64,000 nucleotides of DNA from Cytobacillus gottheilii (GCF_001636345.1 NZ_KV440945.1:4003854-4067853); one strand, 5' to 3'. Shown: positions 17,232 through 25,559, counted from the stretch's first letter. Translations and numbers: made by a program. The notes: generated by a model from the letters alone, not told the origin.

Positions 17232-18113
17232 ATGGACATAAATGCAAAGATACATTTTCTGCTTAACCGCATGCCTGAGTTGTCTATCAAGAGTATAGAC
17301 AAAATTAGCAGAAGCTGGGACCATGATGTCATCATTATTAATCAATCCTATGTCTTTCGGTTCCCTAAAAAGGAACATGGTTTACAGAGGCTCCTAACAG
17401 AGTCCATGCTTCTGTCGAAACTGCACGAAAACAACCTCTCAATCCATGTGCCTCATTATGAATTATTTTATAAAGAAAAACGGCTTGTTTGCTCCATGCA
17501 TAAGAAAATTGATGGAGAGCCTCTTGAAAAGCTGGAACATCTCAATTCAGCAGAGGCAGCAGTGCAGCTGGGGGCATTTTTAACGACTTTACATAACTTA
17601 AATTCTGAAAAACTGATGCAACATGGATTGAAAACCATACATACACAGCGTTATTGGGAAGAATTTTATGCTGAGATTACTTCTAAGATCAGTCCCTTTC
17701 TCCGTTCTTCTGAGCAAAAGGAAGTCAAAATTATCTTTGATCGCTTTCTTTCCAATGGCCAAAAACATATGCATCCAATAGTTCCTATTCATGGCGATTT
17801 AACAGGTGCCAATATCTTATATCATCCTGCGAGGAAAAACATCAGCGGCATTATTGACTTCACTGATGCACAAATTAGCGATCCTGCTTTTGATTTTGCA
17901 GGCTTGTATTGGGAACATGGTCCACAATTTACAAGAGAAGTATTGGAACATTATCACGTTTCGCTTCCTAAAGAAGAATTGTTTCAACGAGTCTCTGCTT
18001 TTTATGGACTTCAGCCTGTTTTCCATGAATGGCTGCATGCTGCAAATGAAAAATCTGACCCAAACTTCGAGAAAGGATTGGATAAATTGCTCAGACTGCA
18101 ATTTTTACAATAA
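17232..18113 (+). CDS. Aminoglycoside phosphotransferase (APH) family protein
   Basis: 293 residues with a kinase-like fold. The catalytic loop is HGDLTGANILYHP (about 188-200) and the metal-binding loop is GIIDFTDAQISDPAFDFA. An N-lobe lysine is in FRFPKKEHG. The arrangement resembles APH(2'')-like small-molecule kinases, but many chromosomal members of this family phosphorylate other substrates, so resistance should not be assumed. AAGGGAG lies 9 bases before the ATG. Single gene. Confidence 0.82.
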   Translation: MDINAKIHFLLNRMPELSIKSIDKISRSWDHDVIIINQSYVFRFPKKEHGLQRLLTESMLLSKLHENNLSIHVPHYELFYKEKRLVCSMHKKIDGEPLEKLEHLNSAEAAVQLGAFLTTLHNLNSEKLMQHGLKTIHTQRYWEEFYAEITSKISPFLRSSEQKEVKIIFDRFLSNGQKHMHPIVPIHGDLTGANILYHPARKNISGIIDFTDAQISDPAFDFAGLYWEHGPQFTREVLEHYHVSLPKEELFQRVSAFYGLQPVFHEWLHAANEKSDPNFEKGLDKLLRLQFLQ

Positions 18114-18269
18114 AACAGTTTTTACTTGCTTCTTTGTGCCTCTATAATTTTCAAAAGCCAAAGGTATTGTGCAAGGCAGCTTATAATTGCGCTGGTGCTG
18201 ATATTCCAGCTCTACCTCACAGTAAAAACATTATGAAAGAAATTCAATTAAAATAAGTTATATGATTAC

Positions 18270-18314
18270 AAAAAAAACGCTGGAGACGTTTAAGTCAAAG
18301 TTCCCAGCGGTTTA
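18270..18314 (-). terminator. Rho-independent terminator
   Basis: Minus-strand stem AACCGCTGG/CCAGCG followed by eight T residues, after the aldo/keto reductase gene. Confidence 0.8.
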
Positions 18315-18326
18315 GTATTATATTTT

Positions 18327-19253
18327 TTAAGGCAGCTTATTTCCAGCGGCTTTATAGAGCTCGTACCATTCCTGCTTCGTCAGCTTCAGGTCGGATCCTT
18401 TACATGCGTCCCTCATTCTCCCAGTATTCGTCGTTCCTAAAACAACTTGAATATTGGCTGGATGTCTTGTGATCCAGGCAACGGCGACTGCAGTGTTTGT
18501 TACATTATACTTATCTGCAATCCGATTAAGGACTTCATTTAATTCAGGATATTTCTCCAAGTCGCCAATGAATGGGCCATCGAAAAATCCAGATTGAAAT
18601 GGAGACCATGCCTGCAGAGTCATTTCATTTATACGGCTATACTCCAGCACACTGCTGTCACGGTTCACTGCTTGATCGATTTTCATATTAACCGCAACAC
18701 CGGAGTCAATCATTGGTGTGTGGACAATGCTGAACTGCATCTGATTTACAACGAGCTTTTGCTGAATATGTTTTTGCAGCAGCTCAATTTGTTGAGGGTT
18801 GTGATTGGAAATTCCGAAATAGCGCACTTTTCCACTGCTTTGAAGCTCATCAAATGCCTCTGCCACTTCTTCAGGCTCCATGAGTGGATCTGGACGATGC
18901 AACAGCAGCAGATCAAGATAATCAGTGTTTAATCTTTTTAATATCCCGTTTGCTGCTTCTATTATATATTCTTTTGAAAAATCATAAATACCTAAGTCTG
19001 GACGAATGCCGCACTTGCTCTGTATGACCATTTTTTCACGAACTGCCGGGTTCATTTGAACTGCCTTTGCAAAGAGCTCCTCACATTCCCCTTTACCATA
19101 AATATCAGCATGATCAAAGAAATTAATGCCTTCCTCTTGCGCCGTTTTAATTAATGCTTCCGCTTCTGCCGCTGAAAGCTGCTTTAATCTCATATTTCCC
19201 ATGATCATATTCGATACATGTAAATCAGTATGTGCTATGTTTGTATATTTCAT
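18327..19253 (-). CDS. Aldo/keto reductase (YcsN-like)
   Basis: 308 residues. The AKR catalytic residues are visible: Asp and Tyr in FFDHADIYGKG, Lys in VIQSKCG and His in LLLLHRPDP, with the NADP-binding C-terminal pattern VVLGTTNTGRM. It reduces aldehydes or ketones with NADPH; the substrate is unknown. The ATG at 19253 follows GGTGGAG at 6 bases, so the eight extra codons upstream are excluded. Single gene. Confidence 0.88.
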   Translation of the reverse strand: MKYTNIAHTDLHVSNMIMGNMRLKQLSAAEAEALIKTAQEEGINFFDHADIYGKGECEELFAKAVQMNPAVREKMVIQSKCGIRPDLGIYDFSKEYIIEAANGILKRLNTDYLDLLLLHRPDPLMEPEEVAEAFDELQSSGKVRYFGISNHNPQQIELLQKHIQQKLVVNQMQFSIVHTPMIDSGVAVNMKIDQAVNRDSSVLEYSRINEMTLQAWSPFQSGFFDGPFIGDLEKYPELNEVLNRIADKYNVTNTAVAVAWITRHPANIQVVLGTTNTGRMRDACKGSDLKLTKQEWYELYKAAGNKLP

Positions 19254-19563
19254 CTTAGCTCCACCTTCTACTGTCATATATAACTCATCTTGATTATGCC
19301 ATAAGTATGGATTGCAGCCAAAATTTCATTTATCAATTATATATCCTATTATAACGAGCTTCATTTTTTATTTCTATTTACTAGACTTTTTTGAAAATTG
19401 AATATAAAATTTGTTCTAAGTAAATTTGCAAGCAAGAACACGATTGACCAAGTATGAAAAGCATAGGCTTAACCGTATCCAAGTTAACTGCCTGATGACT
19501 AATTTTCACTTTAAAAGTACATAATTCCTCTGTTTTGAAATTTGCATTTAAGGGTGGATCAGC
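19254..19563. other. Intergenic region, no feature recognised
   Basis: About 310 AT-rich bases between divergent genes. I looked for an S-box (SAM) riboswitch before mtnE and saw none. Promoters must be present but are not obvious. Confidence 0.6.
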
Positions 19564-20757
19564 ATGGAGCATTCTAATCGATTAAAAAATTTGCCGCCGC
19601 AATTTTTTGCATCGCTAGTAAAAAAAGTGGCAAAGGCAGTAAATGAAGGCCGAGATATTATTAACCTGGGACAAGGAAACCCAGACCAGCCAACTCCTCC
19701 ACATATTGTCAGTGCGCTTCAGGAAGCGGCTGCAGACCCTATTACACACAAGTATTCTCCATTTCGTGGAATAGATGAACTGAAAGAAGCAGCTGCGGAT
19801 TTCTATATGAAGGAATATGGTGTAACAGTTGATCCTTCAACAGAAGTTGCGATCCTTTTTGGAACTAAAACAGGTCTAGTTGAGCTGCCTATGTGTTTGA
19901 TGAACGAGGGAGATTTAATGCTATTGCCTGATCCAGGATATCCGGATTACCTATCTGGAGCGGTATTGGCAGATGTTGAATATAAAACCTTCCCATTGCT
20001 GGAGGAAAATCAATTTCTTCCAAATTACAATGATCTTTCAGATGAAGTAAAGGATCATGCAAAGCTTCTTTATCTGAATTACCCTAATAACCCTACTGGT
20101 GCAGTTGCAGACCATACTTTTTTTGAACAAACAGTCCAAATGGCTAAGAAGCATAATATCGTCATTTTACATGACTTTGCCTATGGAGCGATCGGTTTTG
20201 ATCATCAGAAGCCAGTAAGTTTTCTTGAAATTGAAGGTGCAAAAGATGTTGGGATAGAGATGTATACCTTGTCTAAAACATATAATATGGCTGGCTGGCG
20301 CGTTGGGTTTGCTGTCGGAAATCCCGTCATTGTTGAAGCCTTAAATTTAATTCAAGATCACCTGTACGTCAGCCTTTTTCCTGCAGTTCAAAAAGCTGCA
20401 GCTGCAGCCCTTACTGGCGATCAGCAATGTGTAAAAGATCTTGTTGCACGCTATGAAAGCCGCCGCAACACACTTATTTCCTCATGTCGAAAAATTGGCT
20501 GGGACGTTTCAGCACCATCAGGTTCATTTTTCGCATGGCTCCCCGTTCCAGATGGATATACAAGTGAGGAATTTTCCGATTATCTGCTTGAACATGCTGA
20601 TGTTGCTGTAGCCCCTGGAAATGGATTTGGAACATATGGAGAAGGCTATATCCGTGTCGGACTGCTTGTAGATGAGAAAAGGATTCAGGAAGCAGTAGAT
20701 CGCATAGGCAAACTTGGCCTTTTCTCCACCAAAGATAAGCTGTCCTTAAAAGAATGA
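19564..20757 (+). CDS. mtnE: Methionine-salvage aminotransferase MtnE
   Basis: 397-residue class I/II PLP aminotransferase, very close along its length to B. subtilis MtnE (YkrV): NLGQGNPDQPTPPHIV near the N terminus, LNYPNNPTGAV, and the PLP lysine in YTLSKTYNMAGWRVGFAVG. In B. subtilis it aminates 2-keto-4-methylthiobutyrate to methionine, the last step of methylthioadenosine salvage. No other mtn genes are nearby, which is unusual. GGGTGGA precedes the ATG. It ends at a bidirectional terminator. Confidence 0.9.
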   Translation: MEHSNRLKNLPPQFFASLVKKVAKAVNEGRDIINLGQGNPDQPTPPHIVSALQEAAADPITHKYSPFRGIDELKEAAADFYMKEYGVTVDPSTEVAILFGTKTGLVELPMCLMNEGDLMLLPDPGYPDYLSGAVLADVEYKTFPLLEENQFLPNYNDLSDEVKDHAKLLYLNYPNNPTGAVADHTFFEQTVQMAKKHNIVILHDFAYGAIGFDHQKPVSFLEIEGAKDVGIEMYTLSKTYNMAGWRVGFAVGNPVIVEALNLIQDHLYVSLFPAVQKAAAAALTGDQQCVKDLVARYESRRNTLISSCRKIGWDVSAPSGSFFAWLPVPDGYTSEEFSDYLLEHADVAVAPGNGFGTYGEGYIRVGLLVDEKRIQEAVDRIGKLGLFSTKDKLSLKE

Positions 20758-20767
20758 CTAAATAAAC

Positions 20768-20810
20768 AAAAGCAGACGGGAACTGTATAAACAATATCCC
20801 GCCTGCTTTA
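20768..20810. terminator. Bidirectional terminator
   Basis: Stem AAAGCAG-CGGGA / TCCCG-CTGCTTT between the convergent mtnE and PAS-STAS genes. Confidence 0.78.
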
Positions 20811-20818
20811 CTAAAATC

Positions 20819-21595
20819 TCATGTTAACGAATGCTCATAAAAATATTGCCAGAGTACCCTTTTTAAAGATGAAGCTGTCAGTACATAATTTTGTATCCCA
20901 TTCCTGCTCAATGCCTCAGCAGCCTTAGGTTTTACACCAATTAATCTAGCCTTTTCCCCTGACATAATCTCAATTGTTTTTAAGAAATCGATCAGCCTCC
21001 GAACCCCAGCTTCTTCTATAGATCCAGTTGCTGTTAAGTCTACTAAAATCGTTTCAAAATCACCTTCAGATATATTTTGCAGACAAGTTTCCGAGATCAC
21101 CCGCAACTTCTCTTCAGCGATATCCCCAAAGATCGGAATATAGCCTATTTTTTCGCTCAGTGGAATAAATGGTCCGGACAGGACATCTAGTCTTCTTAAG
21201 GCACGCTCCAATTGTTCCTTTTTTTCAAGTAATTCAAAGTCAGTATCATTTAATCTCGTTTGCAGACTGAGCAGCCTTTCCATTAATATGCTGGTGTCAT
21301 TATCTTTGGATCGAAATAGCAGATTCGCATGTTCATTCTCATCTATAGATATAAACACCTCGTATAAAGATAAATCTGATCTTGAGGATTTAACATGTAT
21401 TTCTACACCTGTGGCTGATCCTTCTGCATGAATCGCTCTTTGGAGCTTAGCCATACTTTCCCCATCTACAAGTGAATAGAGATTTCCCCTTAATAAATTG
21501 AATTCCTCATAGGCTGTTTTGGAAAAAGAAAGGATGGTACCGTCTTGTTTAATTTTCACAAAAGGAAGCGGCAGATTTACATCAATTGCTTGCAT
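20819..21595 (-). CDS. PAS-STAS domain protein (RsbR-like output protein)
   Basis: 258 residues. The N terminus (about 5-95) looks like a PAS domain (FVKIKQDGTILSFSKTAYEEF). A coiled coil spans about 102-137 (RLLSLQTRLNDTDFELLEKK). A STAS domain of the RsbR/RsbS type fills about 140-255, with the opening SGPFIPLSEKIGYIPIFGDI and the phosphosite-like loop VDLTATGSIEEAG (Thr about 188). RsbR-type STAS proteins are stressosome scaffolds that switch the general stress response when phosphorylated. The gene starts inside the end of the cobalamin-binding gene (14-base overlap), so they are translationally coupled. GGAGG lies 9 bases before the ATG. Confidence 0.82.
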   Translation of the reverse strand: MQAIDVNLPLPFVKIKQDGTILSFSKTAYEEFNLLRGNLYSLVDGESMAKLQRAIHAEGSATGVEIHVKSSRSDLSLYEVFISIDENEHANLLFRSKDNDTSILMERLLSLQTRLNDTDFELLEKKEQLERALRRLDVLSGPFIPLSEKIGYIPIFGDIAEEKLRVISETCLQNISEGDFETILVDLTATGSIEEAGVRRLIDFLKTIEIMSGEKARLIGVKPKAAEALSRNGIQNYVLTASSLKRVLWQYFYEHSLT

Positions 21596-22235
21596 ATGTT
21601 GAATCCTCCGTCCTTGTGCTCCAATCCATTAGCCAGTCTGTTACTGAATTTAAATCTTTCAAAACAATCGACTGAGATGAGGTAAAATGATTAAGATCAT
21701 ACATGGATGTGAGTCTGCCGCCTACTAAAATAGCAGGTTTCTGTGGAAGCCCTTCAAATGCTTTCGTATATTCTTTAAGTTTTGGCAGGTTTGTTGCTAG
21801 TGAAACGGATAGGCAGATCACTTTTGCCTGCCATTTCAAACTATCCTGCAGAGCAACATCTAGGGGGAGGTTGGGTCCATAATACTTTGTTTCCCACCCA
21901 TGTTCCTGGAAAAGACTGTCCACCATTTTTAGCCCGAGATAATGCTGTTCACCTTCTATGCAAAAGAACATAGCTCTTTTTGTGTTGTTTTCTTCACGTT
22001 TATTTTTATACATAAGTTTTGAAAGAACAAAGTCACATGTGGCTGTTGCAAGATGCTCTTCAGCGACCGTAATTTTATTTTGTTCCCATAGCACTCCAAT
22101 ATATCGCATCGCGGGTGTCATAACGTCATTATAAATAGAGAGGTGATCTTGCTTCTTCTCTTTTTGAATGTATTCTATTGCTTTATCGGTGTCTCCCAAA
22201 AGAAGGATGGAAGCAAATTCAACTTCTTTACTCAC
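21582..22235 (-). CDS. CarH-like cobalamin-binding (putative B12 photoreceptor) protein without DNA-binding domain
   Basis: 217 residues. The N-terminal helical bundle (about 1-80) has W50 followed nine residues later by E60-H61, the Wx9EH motif of CarH/LitR-type B12 light sensors. The C-terminal cobalamin fold (about 87-205) has E96-x-H98-x-x-G101, in which the histidine is the lower axial ligand, plus a late VGG loop. CarH has His after the Trp; here it is Glu. The MerR DNA-binding domain of CarH is absent, so output must be by protein contact, presumably with the overlapping PAS-STAS gene. The GTG at 22235 is chosen because AAAGGGTG lies 7 bases before it; an ATG 15 codons upstream has no ribosome site. 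Confidence 0.85.
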   Translation of the reverse strand: MSKEVEFASILLLGDTDKAIEYIQKEKKQDHLSIYNDVMTPAMRYIGVLWEQNKITVAEEHLATATCDFVLSKLMYKNKREENNTKRAMFFCIEGEQHYLGLKMVDSLFQEHGWETKYYGPNLPLDVALQDSLKWQAKVICLSVSLATNLPKLKEYTKAFEGLPQKPAILVGGRLTSMYDLNHFTSSQSIVLKDLNSVTDWLMDWSTRTEDSTYASN

Positions 22236-22334
22236 TTGATCACACCCTTTGCTGCTGTTTAAGAATAGTGTAACATACAATCATTTCTGTATGAGATGAA
22301 CTGCTTATTCTTTTGATCCGGAAGTCGGCCATTC

Positions 22335-22640
22335 TTACCGTGCAACGATTTTATATTGCGTTACTTTCGGAACAATAGCAGCAAGCTCTTGATCAGGATA
22401 TTTTTTCTCCAGGTCATGTATTTTTTTAAAATCTTCGCCTCTTACCCAATTTAAATAATTTTCCTTTGAATCAAAAATGAGCTGTACCGTCAGCTCTCCC
22501 TTGCGTTTATCGTTTTGGAGCAGCATAAAGTCAATAAATCCTGGTGCGGTATCAACCATTTTAGATCGATTTCTATAGATTGAAATGACTTCATCAGCCT
22601 TATGTTCTGGCACGTCAAATGTTGAAAAAACAGTGTACAT
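22335..22640 (-). CDS. Antibiotic-biosynthesis-monooxygenase fold protein (IsdG/HmoA-like)
   Basis: 101 residues with the ABM dimeric alpha/beta barrel. The segment YLNWVRGEDFKKIH matches the W/D-F-K-x-x-H region of IsdG-type heme-degrading enzymes, and the C terminus TQYKIV is typical. The N-terminal Asn essential in IsdG is not evident (FSTFDV), so heme degradation is possible but unproven. It lies downstream of the Fur-controlled flavodoxin gene but is separated from it by a terminator. GGAG is 10 bases before the ATG. Confidence 0.7.
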   Translation of the reverse strand: MYTVFSTFDVPEHKADEVISIYRNRSKMVDTAPGFIDFMLLQNDKRKGELTVQLIFDSKENYLNWVRGEDFKKIHDLEKKYPDQELAAIVPKVTQYKIVAR

Positions 22641-22731
22641 CGATGTATATCTCCTTTTAGAAGGTCATTGATTTTGAATTCCCATCTTACTCCTTTCGAC
22701 AAATCTTTCCCATTTCCTTTGGTAAATACAA

Positions 22732-22781
22732 AGAAAAAAGAGATCACACCCATGCAGTTTCTTCCACATAGGATGATCTCT
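22732..22781 (-). terminator. Terminator of the flavodoxin operon
   Basis: Minus-strand stem AGAGATCA/TGATCTCT with a 27-base loop, followed by TTTTTTC. Confidence 0.65.
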
Positions 22782-22790
22782 ACCTTATTA

Positions 22791-23237
22791 TTATTCTTTT
22801 ACTCTTACTGTAAATTCCTCGCCAAAACTGCGGCACCGCCCAATATCCTCCCCTTCAGGAGCGTACTCAACCTTTAAGCCTTCTGTAACGACATCAGCTC
22901 CACAACTCGTTAGCCTTTCGATTAATAAATCTACAGCGTTACAGTATGCAGGATAAAAGGTATCTCCCGAGCCAAAAACAGCTGCCTTTTTTCCGGTTAA
23001 CTGCAGTCCCTCCATATCATCATAAAAGTCTTCAAACTCATACGGAAGATCTCCATCTCCCCATGTATATGAACCAAGAATAATTGCATCATAATTTAAT
23101 AGCTCCTGCGCGTGACAGTCTGACACTTCCTTTATCGTTATAGAAGTGCCCGTTTCCTTAATGGCAGCCCCAATCAAATCAGCCATTTCTTCTGTATTGC
23201 CTGACATACTTGCAAATATTAAGAGAATATTGCTCAT
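22791..23237 (-). CDS. Flavodoxin (YkuN/YkuP type)
   Basis: 148 residues, the size of a short-chain flavodoxin. The FMN phosphate loop is ASMSGNTEEMA (about 9-19). The flavin-flanking loops are GSYTWGDGDLPYEFEDFYDDM (about 56-76) and FGSGDTFYPAYCNAVDLL (about 88-105). It carries electrons in place of ferredoxin, typically when iron is scarce, and could take them from the Fur-controlled reductase at 3.3 kb. It follows a small zinc-ribbon gene (37-base gap) that has two Fur boxes upstream, so iron repression is inferred, as for B. subtilis ykuNOP. Confidence 0.92.
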   Translation of the reverse strand: MSNILLIFASMSGNTEEMADLIGAAIKETGTSITIKEVSDCHAQELLNYDAIILGSYTWGDGDLPYEFEDFYDDMEGLQLTGKKAAVFGSGDTFYPAYCNAVDLLIERLTSCGADVVTEGLKVEYAPEGEDIGRCRSFGEEFTVRVKE

Positions 23238-23274
23238 TTTACACCTCGATTGATTGAATATGGTGCTGGTTCAT

Positions 23275-23457
23275 TTAAGATCTTTTCCCCCTGCTATATC
23301 TGAGAGGCAGCTCGTTTAAATAACTTGATGCTTGATCTTCAAATAAACTCGCTTCCCCGCAGCATGGACAGGCATCATAATACACTTTTCCATTTTCAAA
23401 GTAGCCGCAGTCAAAACAATTTAATATGTACATAATTTCTTGCTCTTTTAATGTCAT
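23275..23457 (-). CDS. Small zinc-ribbon-like protein, 60 aa
   Basis: 60 residues with two CxxC knuckles, NCFDCGY and ACPCCGE, 15 residues apart, as in zinc ribbons or rubredoxin-like metal sites. The ATG at 23457 follows GGAGGTG at 7 bases. It is the first gene before the flavodoxin, and two Fur boxes (23475-23489 and 23506-23520) precede it. I do not recognise the family. It could be a one-metal electron carrier or a zinc protein; the pairing with flavodoxin under Fur suggests a redox role, which is inference. Confidence 0.72.
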   Translation of the reverse strand: MTLKEQEIMYILNCFDCGYFENGKVYYDACPCCGEASLFEDQASSYLNELPLRYSRGKRS

Positions 23458-23474
23458 TTTTAAGCACCTCCATT

Positions 23475-23489
23475 TGAGAATGGTTATCA
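23475..23489 (-). promoter_or_regulatory. Fur box 1 of the zinc-ribbon/flavodoxin operon
   Basis: TGAGAATGGTTATCA, two mismatches to the 7-1-7 Fur consensus. Confidence 0.8.
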
Positions 23490-23505
23490 TTTACTTTATT
23501 TTAAT

Positions 23506-23520
23506 TGATAATGATTATCA
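23506..23520 (-). promoter_or_regulatory. Fur box 2, perfect consensus
   Basis: TGATAATGATTATCA is a perfect Fur 7-1-7 site, 31 bases from box 1 (centre to centre). Confidence 0.92.
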
Positions 23521-23546
23521 AAATCAATACTTAATTTTCATTCTTT

Positions 23547-23575
23547 TGAAACCAAAAGGAAAATAATTCCGTCTT
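23547..23575 (+). promoter_or_regulatory. Putative ECF-sigma promoter of the DUF1287 gene
   Basis: TGAAAC (23547-23552) and CGTC (23570-23573) separated by 17 bases resemble the SigM/ECF promoter pattern. The gene starts 22 bases after the -10. Confidence 0.5.
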
Positions 23576-23595
23576 ATAAATTGGAGGTGCTATGA

Positions 23596-24324
23596 TTGCA
23601 TAAAAAGAAATTACTAGCAACTTTTAAAATCTTTGTTATTTCTTTTGCTGCTGCTACTCTTTTCGCCTACTTTTTTCGGGGCGGTCTTCTTTTAGATCAT
23701 ATCGGCATTTACATCGAAAGACCTTTTACAAAAGAATTCGAAGTTCCCCTTTTATACGATGAAAAAGATCATAATGACAATGGAATTCCAGATCCTCTTG
23801 ACTTTGTCTATGCAGCCAGACAGGAGGTTCAACAGCGTACCTTTTATCGAAGCCGTTATTATGAAGGCGGATATCCGCCTGATGATGAGGGAGTCTGTAC
23901 TGATGTGATTTGGCGTGCAATGCTAAGAGCAGATATTCATTTAAAGGATTTATTGGATGAGGATGTTGCTCTCCATACAAAACTTTATCCTCGGGTAGAA
24001 GGAAATCCGGATCCGAATATTGATTTTAGGCGTGTTCCCAATCAAGATGTTTTCTTCAAAAGATTTGCTGAAAATCTCACAACGGATCTAATACCGGGAG
24101 AAATCGAAAACTTAAAGCAATGGCAGCCTGGAGATATCGTCGTCTTTCTGACAGATCAGTTCCAGCATGTCGGGATTATCTCAGATAAGCGGGCAAAGGA
24201 TGGAACCCCTTATCTCATTCATAATATTCGTCCCTTTGCTGCTGAAATAAAATTGTCCTCATTTAAAACACCTATTACCGGACATTACCGATGGAAATAT
24301 GGAAAAAAAGGAGGCAATGAGTGA
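23596..24324 (+). CDS. DUF1287 family membrane-anchored protein
   Basis: 242 residues with one N-terminal membrane helix (about 10-30); the rest is outside. The DUF1287 hallmark GVCTDVIWRAM holds a cysteine, and a later block, GDIVVFLTDQFQHVGIISD, holds a histidine, consistent with a papain/NlpC-like Cys-His pair, so a wall amidase or peptidase role is conceivable. The TTG start is fixed by GGAGGTG 7 bases upstream; the nearby ATG is out of frame. The ECF-type promoter supports an envelope-stress function. Confidence 0.75.
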   Translation: MHKKKLLATFKIFVISFAAATLFAYFFRGGLLLDHIGIYIERPFTKEFEVPLLYDEKDHNDNGIPDPLDFVYAARQEVQQRTFYRSRYYEGGYPPDDEGVCTDVIWRAMLRADIHLKDLLDEDVALHTKLYPRVEGNPDPNIDFRRVPNQDVFFKRFAENLTTDLIPGEIENLKQWQPGDIVVFLTDQFQHVGIISDKRAKDGTPYLIHNIRPFAAEIKLSSFKTPITGHYRWKYGKKGGNE

Positions 24325-24467
24325 TGGATTTAAAGGGGATTATTTTAATTTGGATGGCACACAATTAGATCCTATAAATTGGAAACAGAATTGAATTATT
24401 ACTGGTGAATCTTCCTTTTTAGCAAACCATGTTCCGGAAAAAAAAACTTTGATTGGAGAAATATATC

Positions 24468-24887
24468 TTGAATATACAAGGCATTAACCATTTACTATTT
24501 TCTGTATCCAACTTAGAAACATCAATTTTGTTTTACAAATCTGTATTCAATGCTAAGCTCCTTGTAAATGGACGTTCAACCGCGTATTTTGATTTAAACG
24601 GACTTTGGCTGGCGCTCAACGAAGAAAAGGATATTCCTAGAAATGAGATAAACTTGTCGTACACTCATATTGCTTTCTCAATTAATGAAGATGATTTTGA
24701 TGCTGCTTTTAAAAAATTGCAGGAACTTCACGTTCATATTCTGCCTGGTCGTTCCAGAGATGAATTAGACAGAAAATCAATCTATTTTACTGATCCAGAT
24801 GGTCATAAGTTTGAGTTTCATACAGGGACACTTGAGGATCGAATGAACTACTATAAAGCTAAAAAAGAACATATGAAATTTTATTAA
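24468..24887 (+). CDS. fosB: Metallothiol transferase FosB (fosfomycin-modifying)
   Basis: 139 residues, the full FosB length, with near-identical signatures throughout: [32 protein letters not shown] and [17 protein letters not shown]. The metal ligands are the histidine near residue 7, that in SYTHI and the glutamate in KFEFH. FosB adds bacillithiol or cysteine to fosfomycin. The TTG at 24468 is preferred because GGAGAAA lies 8 bases upstream; a TTG five codons earlier lies in that site. Chromosomal fosB is common in Bacillus, so no transfer is implied. Confidence 0.93.
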   Translation: MNIQGINHLLFSVSNLETSILFYKSVFNAKLLVNGRSTAYFDLNGLWLALNEEKDIPRNEINLSYTHIAFSINEDDFDAAFKKLQELHVHILPGRSRDELDRKSIYFTDPDGHKFEFHTGTLEDRMNYYKAKKEHMKFY

Positions 24888-24900
24888 GAATTTAGAGGAT

Positions 24901-24928
24901 AAAAAAACCTCGCCAATTCCGGCGAGGA
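24901..24928 (-). terminator. Terminator of the tetR operon
   Basis: Minus-strand stem CCTCGCC/GGCGAGG followed by seven T residues. Confidence 0.88.
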
Positions 24929-24950
24929 AGTCTGTAATTCGTATTTCACT

Positions 24951-25559
24951 TTATTTGGCAAGTCCTCTTTTCAGAAGCTCCATTTCCATTTTATAATGCT
25001 CAAGAGCTTCTTCATTCGGAAGCTCTCGCGCAAATTTTTCAATGAAACTCCTAATTGTTACTGCTATAATGATCTGCCCCATACATGCCAGTTCTTGTTC
25101 ATTCGTAATATTTAATTTCTTTTGATCCACAAGGCCAGCAAACATATTATAGTCGCTATTTCGATCCTGATTATCATGAAAACTTCTTGCATAGGTACTT
25201 TCTATTTGGTGAGTCATATTCAGAAAAATATTCTTTAAGAAATGCAGGTTTTCCTCTTCCTCACTTATAATCGACTCATAAAATTCCAGCATAGTCGAAA
25301 ACAGGTCACCATTGTTTTTTATTAAGATAGAAGCAAAACGCTGTTTGTTTTCTTTTACATGCTCATTCAGCAAGAAGAAAAAGGCATCTTCTTTATCCTC
25401 GAAATACTGGTAAAAGCTCCCCCTTGGAATTCCAGCAGCCTTTATAATATTTGTTATAGATGCCTGTGATAGGGGCACCCTTGAAAACTCTTCTCTTGCC
25501 GCTTTAATTAATATTGTTTTTTTATCTTCAGGTAAATTAAAGAATGTGATTTTCGGCAA
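24951..25559 (-). CDS. TetR family transcriptional repressor
   Basis: 202 residues. The N-terminal TetR helix-turn-helix (about 10-57) has the pattern SQASITNIIKAAGIPRGSFYQYFEDKEDAFFFLL; the C-terminal 140 residues form the ligand and dimer domain. TTG at 25559 is preferred: AGGAG precedes it by 8 bases and overlaps an in-frame GTG three codons upstream. It is the last gene of an operon that starts with a 31-residue ORF and a small alarmone synthetase. Three copies of a 7-1-7 palindrome lie at the operon promoter, so it most likely represses its own operon. The inducer is unknown. Confidence 0.88.
   Translation of the reverse strand: MPKITFFNLPEDKKTILIKAAREEFSRVPLSQASITNIIKAAGIPRGSFYQYFEDKEDAFFFLLNEHVKENKQRFASILIKNNGDLFSTMLEFYESIISEEEENLHFLKNIFLNMTHQIESTYARSFHDNQDRNSDYNMFAGLVDQKKLNITNEQELACMGQIIIAVTIRSFIEKFARELPNEEALEHYKMEMELLKRGLAK

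Noticed and set aside
19254..19563. S-box (SAM) riboswitch before mtnE
   Set aside because: None of the conserved S-box blocks could be found by eye.
22628..22639. TACATCGATGTA palindrome over the start of the ABM-fold gene
   Set aside because: Short and overlapping the start codon; likely chance.
24324..24368. 14-codon ORF after the DUF1287 gene with AAGGAGG upstream
   Set aside because: Too short, and the ribosome-like sequence is part of the upstream coding region; nothing supports translation.
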